Shown: in pieces, positions 23,171-35,015 of the stretch
How the letters are laid out: each line of letters opens with the position of its first letter
Numbering within the stretch: the first letter of the stretch is position 1
From: Teratosphaeria epicoccoides
Taxonomy: Eukaryota; Ascomycota; Dothideomycetes; Mycosphaerellales; Teratosphaeriaceae
Direction of reading: 5' to 3'
Length of the DNA: 64,000 bases
Assembly (NCBI GenBank): GCA_021401465.1
Contig: JADDMT010000120.1
Span: 1-64,000, forward strand
Translations under genes and position numbers: made by a program
Notes under the pieces: model-generated
What the model was told of the DNA's origin: nothing
Seen by the model: the letters and a program-made list of their open reading frames with translations, nothing else
Database searches by the model: none

Positions 23171-24772
23171 TTTTATCGCGCGGAATACTACGTTGTATTG
23201 TCTGTCTTTCTCTCTCGTAGAGGTCTAGAGGGCGTTAAATTCCTCGTTTTAGAAAGGGCCGGAGCCGATTATTTCTACAGTAGGGTCCGATAGTTCTAGC
23301 TTGTTATCGCTAAAGGCGGTTGCTAGTAGTCAGACTAAAGTAGTAGCTACTTCTACCTCTCCCTTTGCCTTAGTCCCTAGCTAGTACTAGACATGTTCGG
23401 GTTCTAGAAACCTCCTAAACCTAGACTCCTTGTCATCCTCCCTAAGCGTGTCTTGCTCTTGCCTTGACAAGGTATCTAGTGTAACGGCTTCAGTTCCTAG
23501 CCTATATACTAGGGTAAACTAATAGTTTGATAGTATCTCGTACTATTGAATCTGTCTCTCTAACAACTATCTTTTAACTATAAAGTATTCTAAGTTCTTG
23601 TAGTCTATGAGAATAGTAAAGGGTCCGCACGCTTTTAGCTCGAGGCCCTAGAACTTTAAGCTAGACACTATAGCTAGCATCTCTTTATCGTAGATATTGT
23701 ATTTAATTTCCGCCTTGTTAAGCTTCTACGAGAAGAAGCCTACTAGGCGCTAGACTCCGTCCTTTTCTTACAGGAGTATAGCTCCTATTACGAATCTACT
23801 ATAGTCTGTCTCTAGGAATATTAGGAGCCTTAGGTCCTAGTGTAAAAGCACTAGAGCCCTATAGAACTTGTCTTTTAACCGCGCAAACGCGGCTTCCTCC
23901 TCTTTTCCCTAGGAGAATAGTACACCTTTACTAGTTAGCGCTATCATAGGTTTAGCTATCTTAGAGTAGTTTAGGATAAACATCCTATAGTAGTTCGCAA
24001 ACCCTAGGAACCTACGTACTTCCTTCTGTGTCCTTAGAGCCGCCTAAATCTTCATGGCTTCTACCTTTTCTAGGTTAGGCCTAACTCCCTTCCTGTTAGT
24101 ATATACTACAAAGCCTAGGTACTTAATTTGCTTCTAAGCAAATTCGCTCTTTCTAGGGTCAAGATATAGGCCTCTGTCCTAAAGCTTCTAGAGTACTTGC
24201 TTAACTTTCTCGAAGTAGTCCTCCCTTAATCCGCTACTATAGATAATGACGTCGTCTATATACGTAGAAGTGAAGTCGTCTAAATGCTCCTAAAGTAAAG
24301 TGTTAATATACCGCTAGAAAGTTGCTAGAGCCCTAGACAAACTAAACAGACATACTAGCTATTCGAACAATCTAAACCTTATACGGAAAGCTGTTTTATA
24401 CTCGTGTCCTTTTGCCATATAGATTTGATAGAACGCAGATACTACGTTAACCTTAGTAAGCTACTAGGCCCCCGTGAGGTTTCTTAGTGTCTCTAGGATT
24501 AATGGCAAAGGGTATTAATCCTGCTTCGTGATAGCGTTTAGCGCTTAGAAGTTACAGCAAAACTAGAGGCCTCCCCTAGGCTTCTTAACAAAAAGCACAG
24601 GTGTAGCGGCTTCTAAGTTCGTAGCTCGGATGAAGCCCTTCCCTAGTAGTTTGTCAAGGGACTTTCTTAGGACTAAGAGCTCTTCTTTTGACATGCTATA
24701 TAGCGGCCCCTAGGGTAATAGGGGCTAGGATCTATCTAGTTATTCCTAGAGTTCGATCAAATTAATATAGAT
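23171..24772 (-). pseudogene. GypC-1 reverse transcriptase and RNase H
   Basis: The minus strand encodes a gypsy RT with [27 protein letters not shown] and an intact YIDDV box (about 24262-24243), then the connection with FLGFANYYR, and RNase H with ETDYSRF, YNIYDKEMLAIV and VYRLGTEAVTLDTLSRQ. It joins Gag/protease across GypA-3 on one side and integrase across GypB-1 on the other. In-frame TAG codons fall mainly at Gln and Trp positions. Confidence 0.82.
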
Positions 24773-25122
24773 ATATATGCTATATGATATGAAAATATCT
24801 CGTAGTATGACAGAGTAATCTGACCTTTTAATAGGTATAAGATAGCGCTACTTTCTGCTTATTACAGAGGTAGCGCTAAGGGTGCTTATAACCCCTGACG
24901 CCCCTTAATTAGGGAAAGCATGTCCAAGCCTATCCCCGTAGGGGTATTGTAGGGTTAGCGACATAGGGGCATCCTACGTCAACCATTAATCCTACTTAGA
25001 CGACATACAAGCTAACGTATATACGAAGGACCCCCTTACTATATGTAGCAGGGTCACTACATACTAAGAGTAGGCATCAGAACCTATGCGGCTCTAATAG
25101 CCCCCTAGTATTAACCGTATTA
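24773..25122 (-). repeat. GypA-3 3' LTR
   Basis: 350 bp. The terminal TGATACGG is changed to TAATACGG on the minus strand. Purine-tract complement at 25123-25138. Confidence 0.88.
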
Positions 25123-25757
25123 CTGCCTCTCCTCCTATGAGGATGTCCCTAGCCTTACTAAGTAATACACGCGAAACATATAGGGTACGAGATATAGCAC
25201 GCTTATACTACGTAAGAGTAAATAGGTAGATAGCCTATGTAACATGTGTTATGCGTATACCTTAACACCTTCGTAGCAAGTACAAGGCGGAGGCGACTAA
25301 CTTAGGCAGGTTTTAATCTGTTACATGTTAGGCGGCTTCGTAACACCTTCGCTTTACATGCAGATTAAGATATCAGGAAACTACGAGTATGTACTTTAGT
25401 TAATCTTTGAAATAGTAGGGCAAGCATGCGCGCTAGCCTCGCCAAGTAGCTTAGCTATCCCTATTTAGTCGTGACTATGAAGAACGTGTTATAGAACCTC
25501 AGGGTAGTAGGAATGTATGCGGACACTCTACGCGTACTACTCGAAACAGCAGGAGCGCGCTCCTAGCGCGGGTCTCGCCACATTTTCATGCTAGTAGACT
25601 AGCACGAGTACGGTTAGCGCATATGCGTAATAGCCGCGTTATCCGTTCTTACATTATCTAGTCCCCTTGTAAGTTAACTAAAGGCAGGTACTCTGCGCAT
25701 GTAGTTTGAGTTACTAGCTTAACGGTTACGGTAGGCAATAGGGGGGCTATTAGAGGG

Positions 25758-25766
25758 TATAAAAAC
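25758..25766 (+). promoter_or_regulatory. TATA-like box upstream of GypA-3 antisense ORF
   Basis: GGGTATAAAAACC context; the box lies 154 bp before the ATG at 25920. A CTTCTTCTTCAATTAATCAA stretch lies between the box and the ATG, resembling a pyrimidine-rich fungal leader. Confidence 0.55.
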
Positions 25767-25919
25767 CTCGTCGCTTTCCTAAACTTCCTGTTCTAAAACA
25801 CTAACATCGACCTCCGCTTCTTTTCGCTTAGCTTGCGCCTCGCTATGTCTGCGGGTCTAAACCGGAGCTCCTTCTTCTTCAATTAATCAATTAAGATCAA
25901 TCGACTTATCTTAGCAATA

Positions 25920-27416
25920 ATGGCTTATGTGCTACAGACTAAGTTCGACGCTACTCGCTCTGCCTGCAACTATCGCTTATGTCGACAATGCCTTAATAAC
26001 CTTAGTAGCTAAGCTGCATACATCTCTCCTCTACGTGTTAGTAAGGCGTCCCCTACCCGCGAGGTATGCATGGCTTATACTAACTAAAGCGTAGCTAAGA
26101 TCTATGTCGGCAGATTTAATGAGGGTAGTGTCTACTATAATTGTGTCAACTATAATAGCAAGCATCAAAAATGCTACGACCTCCCTAAAGAGGTGTATAG
26201 CGAGTATAACTAGCTCTGCTATAACATCGATAACTTCTAGAGTACGCGCGACAAGGGGGTTGCTAAAGGTACTCTAACTATAAACAGGCTACAGGCTAAG
26301 TACCGCAAGGTACTTACCTACCTGCTTAGCGCCCTCTCGTGCTTCACCGCGACTACTAACTATTCTTATGGTTGTATTCGCTTCGACTCTCTGCTAACAG
26401 GCGAAAACGTTTGTCTAGGTCTAATCGCAGACTTAGTCTAGAAGATCTTAAAGGTACTAACTATTAGGGTCGAGACCTTCGCCATAGTACGCATATAGTA
26501 CGGGTACTCTCTAAGTATAAATACTGACTTTCTCCGCTAGGCTAACGTTAGCGTTAAGAAATATCCGACTAGCCGCTAGCGTTAGCAACTTAGGGCCCTT
26601 GCCTCTATTAACGATGACTTTAAGACGCGGATGATCTACAAGAAGGTTATCAAGCAATTCACTGTTCCCGCCGCTAAGGCTACGCCTAAGCGCTATACCG
26701 AGAGGCAGCCTGCCTCTAAGCCGGTCCTAAGGACTAAGCCGTAAGTTACTTACTTGAATCCTGTCGCGTACGTATAGCTAACACATTGTAGCGCCGCCGC
26801 CTACGCTGCCTCGACGCTACTGTCTAAGCAGAAGAAGAAGGCTAGGGCTGAAATTAAGGTTAGCGACAAGGAAGCCGAACCTTCCTTGCTTGCGATCCGC
26901 ACTACGTCCGCTAAGATGCTAAGGTACAAGCCTCTAGGCCAGATCTTTAAGGATAAGTAGGATGATGACATCTAGGATACCTTCGGTCCTAACGTAATCC
27001 CTTCGCGCTATAGTGTTACTACACTAGTTGCGCCTAAGGGAGACACTAAGTCTAATGATGTAGTCGACACTTATGTCAAGAAGTGCAAGATAATCTCGAG
27101 GGCCGAGCGTAACAGCCGCAAGCGCGCCTAAGTCTCTTCGCCTCCTGATACTAAGGATAAGGTAGTTGTCGCGACTAGGCGCGGTAAGGATGTCGCTAGC
27201 TCTCTAGCTACTATAGGCTCTAAAGACAAGCTCTCTTGTAACCTACTAAAGAAGAAGATACTAGCCTCTCTTTGTAGCGTTGCTACTCCTGTTACTTATA
27301 GTCGCTTCAGGGTGTTTAGTAGACCCCGTGTAGGTAGGTAGTCCCTAGCAGACCGTAACAAGAAAGACTCTTCTACTTCGAGTTTAGTCAGGAAGCCCTT
27401 AACTAGTAGTCGCTAA
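25920..27416 (+). pseudogene. GypA-3 antisense ORF, 498 codons (best copy)
   Basis: ATG 25920 to TAA 27414-27416 is 1497 nt in one frame, interrupted only by in-frame stops. The N-terminal 110 codons are Cys-rich: an ACDYRLCQQC-like group, then a TREVC segment, then a GSVYYNC...KHQKC group in which TAC probably replaces TGC. The middle is helical. The C-terminal half is basic and low-complexity (KQKKKARAEIK, ATRRGKDVASS, KPLTSSR end). It is convergent with gag-pol, whose stop lies 141 bp beyond its end. A TAA at about codon 40 occurs in all copies, so either it is a shared old mutation or translation starts at the in-frame ATG near 26070. Function unknown. Confidence 0.72.
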
Positions 27417-27557
27417 GTATTAGCTACAAAGCTAATCTAAGTATGTCTCTTGTTCTCCTTAGGTTTTTTTCTAGGTATGCCTTTAGGCATTAATGATATA
27501 TAAGTAGGGCGTTTGCTTCTTGTTGTTACTTCGCGCGTTATGTACTATATACACATG

Positions 27558-30500
27558 TCAAGAATTCTGCTCCGAAACTCTTATCTTCCTACGAATCAAC
27601 CTTCTTAAGCCCTGCTTACGCCTCCTCTACTCTTTGAATTCACGAATAGCTTCTAGAGCGTTCTTATAGTCCTTAGCTAGAACCTATTATTTGTACTTAG
27701 GTAGATATCCTTTCTACTTTACTAGATAGTACGTTGCGCCTTTACGCCGCATACTATCCTTAATACCCTTGACTTCCTACTCTTCATTCTCTTCTGCTAC
27801 TAGCATCGGGTCCGTAGGCTCTTCGCTCTCGCGCTATACCTATAGTTTGAGTAGAGATACGTAGAAGACGTCATGCACACGATACGACAATAGTAACGAT
27901 AGCTAGTACGCCTACGAGCCTATTATGTCACGTATCTAGAAGGGTCCGACGAACCTTAGCGTCATCTTCTTAGAAGTTTCAGCTTAAGATTCTTCGTTAA
28001 TAGTAACACCTTTGTACTAACTACGTACTACATTAGTTTAGCACAGGCGTTATTATGTTTAATCTAGGATTTTAAGGCCTTTTTCTAGTGTTCTATTAGT
28101 ACTGAATGTACCTCGCGTATACGCTACGCTGATTCCGCGGCAGCCGGCACCCTCTCCTTAGAAGACTCGTCCTAAGGCAGTTCTAGGTGTATCTCTAGAT
28201 TAAAGCCATAAAGAATCTAAAATAGCGACATGCACATAGTAGCATGCATGCTATTATTGACTGCAAATTCCGCTATAGGAATTACGTTAGCCTAGGCATC
28301 CTAGTTCTTAGCGTAGTAGCACTAAAGGTACTACTTAAGAGTCTAGTTTATACGTTTAGTCTAACTATTAGTCTGTAGATAGAATGCTGTACTTAGGTAG
28401 TACTTAACACGCGCCTTAAACACAAATTCTTGCTAGTATTTACTAGTAAAGACAGAACCTCGATCTAATAGGATACTTCGGGGGACACTAAAGCGCTATA
28501 TGACTTCGTCACGAAGTAGTTACGCAAGCTTGCCGCTTATGCACTTTTTTGTATATAAGATGAAGACATTTATCTTCGAGTATTAGTCGACTACTATAAG
28601 GACAGTATTAACTATATTGCCTCTCTACCTTGCTAGCAGCAAATTAGTAATGAAATCTATAGTTAAGTCCTGCTATAGTCTCTCTAGTAGTAGGAGCGCC
28701 TAAGCATCGCTATAGGGGTAATAGCGCCGAGATTTGCTAATCTAGCATGTCTAGCAGGATTTGACATAGTTAGAGACATCCTGTTCTAGCATTAGCTACT
28801 AGTATTTACGTCCGAGAAGCGCGTTTGTCTTCTCTACGCTAAAATGGCCCGCAAGTTCATTATCATGATAAATATAGAGGAGCTACGAACAGAGTACGTA
28901 GTTAGCAGGTACGTAGAGCCTATTATTAAAGTACTATAAGTCGCCTGACTTAGTCTAGTACTTTAGACTGCCTGCGGTATCCTAGAGGGCTACACCCTTA
29001 TTAATTAACTCTAGTTCTTGCTCTTGCAACTACTAAATAAGTCTCGAGACCTCTTTAAAGGGTTCTTTAGACATCGCATGCTTACTACATGTAAGATAGT
29101 TAACTACTACATGGATCGAGCTAGACATAGTCGCCATAACTGCTAGGTAGGAGGGTTTGTCGCTAGTAGAGGCTATAAGGCCCTATTAGACCTACAGTCG
29201 ACCTACAAGAGGAGCTAACGACAGATCGCTACCCTAAACTACAAGCTTCGTTTGTAGCATAGGGAGAAGCTGTCAGTTACCCTACTCCCTAGTGTTGTAG
29301 TCTAGTTATCACGAAGGACTATTAGCCAGATTAGTCTTTCCGGAACGATGCTAGATAACGAAGTTAAAGCTAGCAAGGAAAGTCGCCTACCTTGCTTGCT
29401 AACTACTTAGCTGCTTTACGCCTATGAAGCCGCGAAGGTTGTTATAGTTAGTAAGTACCTTAATAGGGTACGCTACACCTTCGAGGTAGTGTTAGTACTC
29501 CTTAAAGCTGTTAATAATAGCTAAAAGCTCTTAGTCGTAAGTCTCGTAGTTAAGTTTAGCGCCCTACATCTTCCGCGACTAGAAGGTAATCAGGTACTAT
29601 CGCGTACTACCTTTGTGCGACTAGAGCTACGATATAATTACAGCTATTAAAAATTTTGAAGTATTAGTCTCTATTCGGATCTTCGTAGCAAGGTCAAAGT
29701 GCCGAAGTATAGGCGTAGTTTAAAAAGCTACTTTAAGTTTAGAGAAAGCTTTACTCTAAGCCTCCTCCTAAGGTACTATCCCTAGCTTTTTTCCTCGAAT
29801 CGCGCCCTTTGCAAGGGCTATAAGGGGAGCTATGATCTTCGAGTAGGATCGTATAAATCTGTAATAGAAGTTAGTAAATCCTAGGAACACCTGTACTTCT
29901 TAGAGGGTAGTTAGCTATAGCTACTCCGTGATTACAGACACCCTTTAGTCATCTATGATGACTCCTTCCGTAGAGACGATGTATCCTAGAAACTTAATCC
30001 TATCCGTTAGGAATGAGCACTTCTTTAGGTTTATATATAGAGCGAACTTATAGAGCCGTTTAAGCACTATCCTTAGATGCCGAATATACTCCTCCTTCGA
30101 TTCAGAGTAGACTAGTATATCGTCTAAATATACTACGTAGCTAGTGTTAACGAGGCTAGCTAGGGCCCGGTTAATATACGCTTAGAACGTCGCTAATACG
30201 TTAGTTAAGCTAAATGGCATTACTATATACTTAAAGTGTCTATATGACATTTAGAACGCAGTCTTCTACTTGTCGCCCTTTCGGATTAGTATTAGGTAGT
30301 AGGCGTCCTTTAAGTCGATAGACAAGAAGATAGTAGCGTAACCAAGGCAGTCAAGCGTCTCGCTAATAAGTAATAGGGGGCAGCGGTTCTTCTAAGTTAC
30401 TACGTTAAGGCTCCTATAGTTAACGTATAGGCGGAGCGTGTTGTCCTTCTTTAGGACGAACATAACTAGCGCTCTAGCCTCGCTGTCGCTTCGTCGGATC

Positions 30501-32518
30501 CACGCGTTTCTTTACGCCTTGTAGAGATAGTCTTGAAGTGTTTCAAGCTATGATTCTAACATAGGGTACAGAGGTCGATACGGAGGATTATAACCCTCCT
30601 TAAGGTTAATCGCATGTTCCGCGTCTAGGGCCTAGGCATAGGCCGCAGCCTCTACGTCGAAAATATCGGCGTATTCCTCTAACTCTAGTAGAAGGGTAAC
30701 GTCTTCCTTGACGTTCTATATGCGGACCGCATACATACATTAGACCTTCTTTACGTCCTTGTAGAAGTCATGTGCGTCACGTATCCTTACTATAGGAACT
30801 TCGCCTATAGAGCTATAGAACTAATTATTAGTAGCTCTATTAATAACAACTCCCTGCTTGTAGCGCTAAGGGCGGCTAAGTAGGAGCTCCTTATTAGGAA
30901 CGTCTTTGGCGTAGAAGACTTCGTTAGTCTTGCGTACTTCTCCTAAGGAGTCCGCGAGTTAGAGGCGCACGTTATACGCGCCTTAAGCCGCTACGCCTTC
31001 GCCCTAAAAGGACTTCATAGTAGGCAGCAGGGCTCCTAGGATTAGCTTTAAACTAAGCCGTATAATTACCCGCTAGGGTATCACGTTAACCTCCGCAAGG
31101 TTATCTAACATATAGTCTACTAGCTTAAGCAAGCTATTAACTCGGACCGTACCGGATAGGCGCTAGGCAGGCCACGAGTCTACACTATTAGTAACAGACA
31201 GCTTAGATACCCGTAGTAGCTACTCGGTTGTTTCGGGCTTGTCCTTCTTTCGCCTTCTCTCTAGGGAGGTTTCAGACACCTTGCTTACCTTTTTCCTATT
31301 ACTTCGTTTAGGATAGCAGGCTGCCTAGTAGTCCCTCGCTCTACAGATGTAGCCGCTACTCGGAGGCTTCTCGCTACTATCTTTAGGCTTAGAGGGCTTA
31401 CTCCTCTAGAATGAACTATTGCGTTAGATGTGACCCTTAGGGCGCTTGTAATAGCGGCCCTTTAGTAGGTCCTTAGGGCTTAGACGCTTATTATCCTTGC
31501 CGCCTGATTTTCCATTTCGCTTTAAGGTGATCTCTATACATGTCGCAAGGGACACGAGGTCTTGCTAAGTTGTTAGAAGTTCATGAAAAGTCATGATTAT
31601 GTTCTGAAGATTGTCATCAAGTTTGACGAGTAGGTACTACATGCGTTATGTCTTAGTATAAGGTAGCATCTATCCCTCGAGTGTAGCGAGGTAGGTAGCA
31701 AAGCTAGAGGTTATTTGTCCCTTCCCCTACTTAGCCTTCTTATACTCGACAGACATAGTAAGGGCATAGTTCCCTAGATCCTTAACCTAGTCGACATAGA
31801 ACTAGCGAAAGTCCGCCTATGTATACGTTCTGTTATAGACTCGCATAAGGTTATACCGCTTATGCTAATTGTTACGAGGTTCCTTATCCTCTTTAAGCTA
31901 CATTACACTAAAGGCGACTTATTTGCCCTCTGTAGAATATCCGCATAGGTTAAGCATGAAAACTGCCTTACACGCCTACAAGAAAGTTCGAGCCTTCTTT
32001 AAGGTGTCTCCCTTAAACGGCTTCGGGTTACGTGCGTTACGACTGCCTCCTAGTTAGCCTACTATGGCCCCGAATTTAGGCACTAGACTTGCGGGCACAC
32101 GCAGAGGGTCTGCGCCTGCTAGTAAGTTGTCTTCGCGGGTCCCTAGCGTAAAATCTCGCTAGATTTCTTCGTCTGCTAGTTTATTAGTACTACTTATAGC
32201 GACGTCTTCTTCGTCCTTGCCGTTGTCGCTACTAGAAGCGGTGCAGCTCTAGCTCTAGTTCGCAAGGCAGTTCGTGATCTAATCGATAATTATAGCTACA
32301 AGGGCTAGGTTAATAGTCAGGGTTAGCTATAGTCCCTATACAGGGGGCCTATTACCTTGTCCGCTATGTAATTAGCCTCTAGCAGAACCGTCGCTTAATG
32401 TAGTGTCGCTTGTAGGGGGTACTTCTACAGGCTAGTTACTCAGGCTAGCTTCGCTATCGCAGGCGCTTAGGATAGCACTCGCTACGCATTAGTTATGAGT
32501 ACGTAGTACTCTAGACAT
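27558..32518 (-). pseudogene. GypA-3 gag-pol polyprotein
   Basis: ATG at 32518; the distance to the RT YVNYRG-like motif (30427) is 2091 nt, divisible by three, so Gag, protease and RT form one frame without a programmed shift. RT is followed by RNase H, HHCC integrase and a chromodomain-like end. A 4-bp deletion (ACTT, present in GypA-2 near 6222) breaks the frame in the integrase C-terminal part near 27970. Consensus of copies predicts a 1654-residue polyprotein. Many TAG stops. Confidence 0.8.
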
Positions 32519-32567
32519 ATTGTAGTATTCTCTGCTAGACTGTAAAGCAGGGGGGAGAAAGTAGAAC

Positions 32568-32937
32568 TAATATAGATATATATGCTATATAATATAAAGA
32601 TATCTTGTAGTGTGTCAGAGTAATCCGACCTTTTAATAGGTATAAGATAGCGCTGCTTTCTGCTTATCGCAGAGGTAGCACTAAGGGTGCTTATAACCTC
32701 TGACGCCCCTTAATTAGGGAAAGCATGTCCGAGCCTATCCCTACAGGGGTATCATAGGGTTAGCGACGTAGGGGCATCCTACGTTAACTATTAATCCTAC
32801 TTAGACGACATATAAGCTAACGTATGTACGAAGGACCCCCTTGCTATATGTAGCAGGGTCACTACATGCTAAGGGCAGGCATTAGAACCTATGCGGCTCT
32901 AATGGCCCCATAGTATCAACCGTATCACTAATAGTTA
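32568..32937 (-). repeat. GypA-3 5' LTR
   Basis: 370 bp direct repeat of 24773-25122; ends CCGTATCA on plus. Confidence 0.88.
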
Positions 32938-34853
32938 ATACTAGGCTAGTAAGGTACTAGTTTGTCCGCTTCCTGACAACAAAACAGCCAAGCTATTTCG
33001 CGAACCTCTAGAGGCAGTATATCTTCAAGCTCTCTTATAGTCAGGTAGTCCTTCGTTTTCAGCGCTTTCTTAATGTCCGAGGTTAAAGACACAGCTAGCT
33101 AGGTAAAGCTACTATAGTCTTTGTACTCCTGTTAGTAACGACCTTCGTCTACCTACTTTCCCGCTCTGCTATAGTAATACTAGCGTTTGTCTAGCTATGT
33201 CCGGATTTTATTGTGCGCTTTCTACGAGTCCCCTAAAATCACTAGGAAGGCGAGGTCTAATACTACATACGTATAGACTATCTACTTGAACCTAGCGATT
33301 TCTATCTAGAAAGCGACTACTCCTTCGATCTTTAAGTCTCGTATTAATGCGGAGGCTCCCTTTGCTACTTGTGTTTCACGACTAACGAAGCTTATGCCGA
33401 GGCCTTTTGCGAGGTCCCCGTTAATTGCAGCATAGCATTAGTACCCTTCGTTAATAAGAGCTAATGTTCCGAGATTATTTGCAAGGACTACATTAGTATA
33501 TATTAGGTTCCTGTCTATCGAACCTTTCGCCTTCTCCTGCCCTTCTGCTAACGCCTTATCTACTCTTAGCTCCTAACTACGAGTAAGAGTCACTCTTTTC
33601 CTAAGTCGTTACTCGCGGAAACTACTTCTTCTTCGTCGTCGTCTAGGAGAGGCAGCGTACGCGCAACATTAATCCTTGTTAGTAGGGTCGCTAATGCATA
33701 TAGGCAGCCTTTTATCTAGTGTCTAGACGCTCTACACTAGAAACAGAGGTTCTTCTTGTAGCGTCTGTCTCGCTTAGCTACGTCTACCTACTTAGCTCGC
33801 TATTTCCCTCCGCTATTCTAGCGTTGTCTGCGCGTTTGGCCCTAGTTACTAGTCGTGCGGGTAGGCGCTATGATAGTGTCCCTGTCTACGTTAACACAAG
33901 TCGCTATAGTTCCCCCTTGTATATAAGTAGTAACTGTCGTGTTTATGCCTAGCTCCTAGTCCTTCTCTTTTAGCCATCTTTAATGCGCTGCTTTAAACTA
34001 GTCTGTCTTTTCTGAGTTAGTTATGACCTACTCGATCTCTTCAGAGAATGCGTAATAATCCCTGTAGTCCTTGACGTTTGCTATATACATCTAGGCAGGG
34101 TTCGAAAACATGTTCTTTAAGTATCTAATCTTCGTCTCGTCATTCTACAGGTCTCTGCCTACGCTTAGCAGGAGTCCGTCGAATTCAAGCTAGTGTTTAT
34201 GCCATGGCTGCCTAGGCGCGTGCCTAAGGTTAGTTACTTACTCTAGAGCCTTGGCTGCCTCGTTACTATCTGTAAACACAAGCTCGAGTTACGTGAAGAA
34301 CTCCTTAGGGTCCCTCCCTTCTGTGTTCCCTTTGTCCTAGTAATGTCGCATCTAGGCTTGTTAACGTAAGGGTAGCTTGTCATACGTAGTATCCTAGTAG
34401 TATTTCCGTAAGAGCGGGGATTTTAGCTTAGAACGCGTATAGTACGAACTCCTTATCCTTATAAGGTAGTCTCGGAAGGTCTTTGCCTTACTGTCCTAAT
34501 GCGGCGGTTTCTATTTACGTGACCCTACTACATCATTACTAGATCCCGGATAGGTTCCTACAGAGAACGCCTAAAGAATAGCCCTTACTAACGCGTCTGT
34601 AGGTTAGTCCGTTAGGGCTAGCGCTAGCGATGCTAGTTGCTAGCGTGATATAGCTTCCGCGGCAATTAGCGCGTCCTACGTAGCAGCTAATTTGCTTTAT
34701 ACTTGTCGCTAACAGTTTACAAGCTCTTTAATAACCGCTTGGATTTCAGCTAGTATCGTAACAGTTAGTCCTTTGCTGACTAGGCTACTTGACTTAGTAC
34801 TTAGCGTAAAGTCCGTAGGAGACGGGTTTTCTATAGTGATTAATTGTACTTAA
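32938..34853 (-). pseudogene. GypC-1 Gag and aspartic protease
   Basis: Read from about 34850 leftward. Gag contains DPKEFFT, FTDSNEAAKALE, WHKHWLEFDGLL and ETKIRYLKNMFSN segments, clearly related to the gag of the mini-element at 48207-49190 (TKIRYLKNTSSN). A protease-like segment at about 33500-33200 reads NLGTLALIN then YAAINGDLAKGLGISF, with the usual Asp-Ser/Thr-Gly degraded. The Gag start codon is not preserved. The right end abuts the 5' LTR; the left end is the GypA-3 insertion point. Confidence 0.72.
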
Positions 34854-35015
34854 TGTCACGGGTAAACAATGTATACATAGGGGTTCATGTAGTATTTAAC
34901 AAGTACAATGAAGGAGAGAGAAACAGATCTTAGGGTAGCTAGCCCCTTATAGCTAGAGACTATACTCTACATAGGCCTTAGCCTATGCTAGGGTCTAAGG
35001 GCCTAGCCCTTTACA
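34854..35015 (-). repeat. GypC-1 5' LTR
   Basis: 162 bp, TGTCACGG...CTTTACA on plus, direct repeat of 13257-13405. Followed by duplication GTTAG at 35016-35020. Confidence 0.88.

Larger units (their letters stand above)
24773..32937 (-). mobile_element. GypA-3, full-length Ty3/gypsy chromovirus
   Basis: 8165 bp nested in GypC-1 between protease and RT. Flanking pentamers CAAAT (24768-24772) and CTAAT (32938-32942) match at four of five bases. Order on minus: 5' LTR, gag-pol (32518-27558), antisense ORF on plus (25920-27416), spacer, purine tract, 3' LTR. Confidence 0.9.
13257..35015 (-). mobile_element. GypC-1, Ty3/gypsy element split by GypB-1 and GypA-3
   Basis: Bounded by short LTRs and a GTTAG duplication. 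Read on the minus strand: 5' LTR (34854-35015), Gag and protease (34850-32938), [GypA-3], RT and RNase H (24772-23171), [GypB-1], integrase (16246-about 14770), antisense-ORF region, purine tract (13424-13406) and 3' LTR (13257-13405). Removing the guests gives about 6.7 kb. It is inserted in CopA-1 between integrase and RT. Confidence 0.87.

Noticed and set aside
33719..33952. Plus-strand 77-codon open frame.
   Set aside because: It is a shadow of GypC-1 Gag on the minus strand, which aligns with a second Gag at 48-49 kb.
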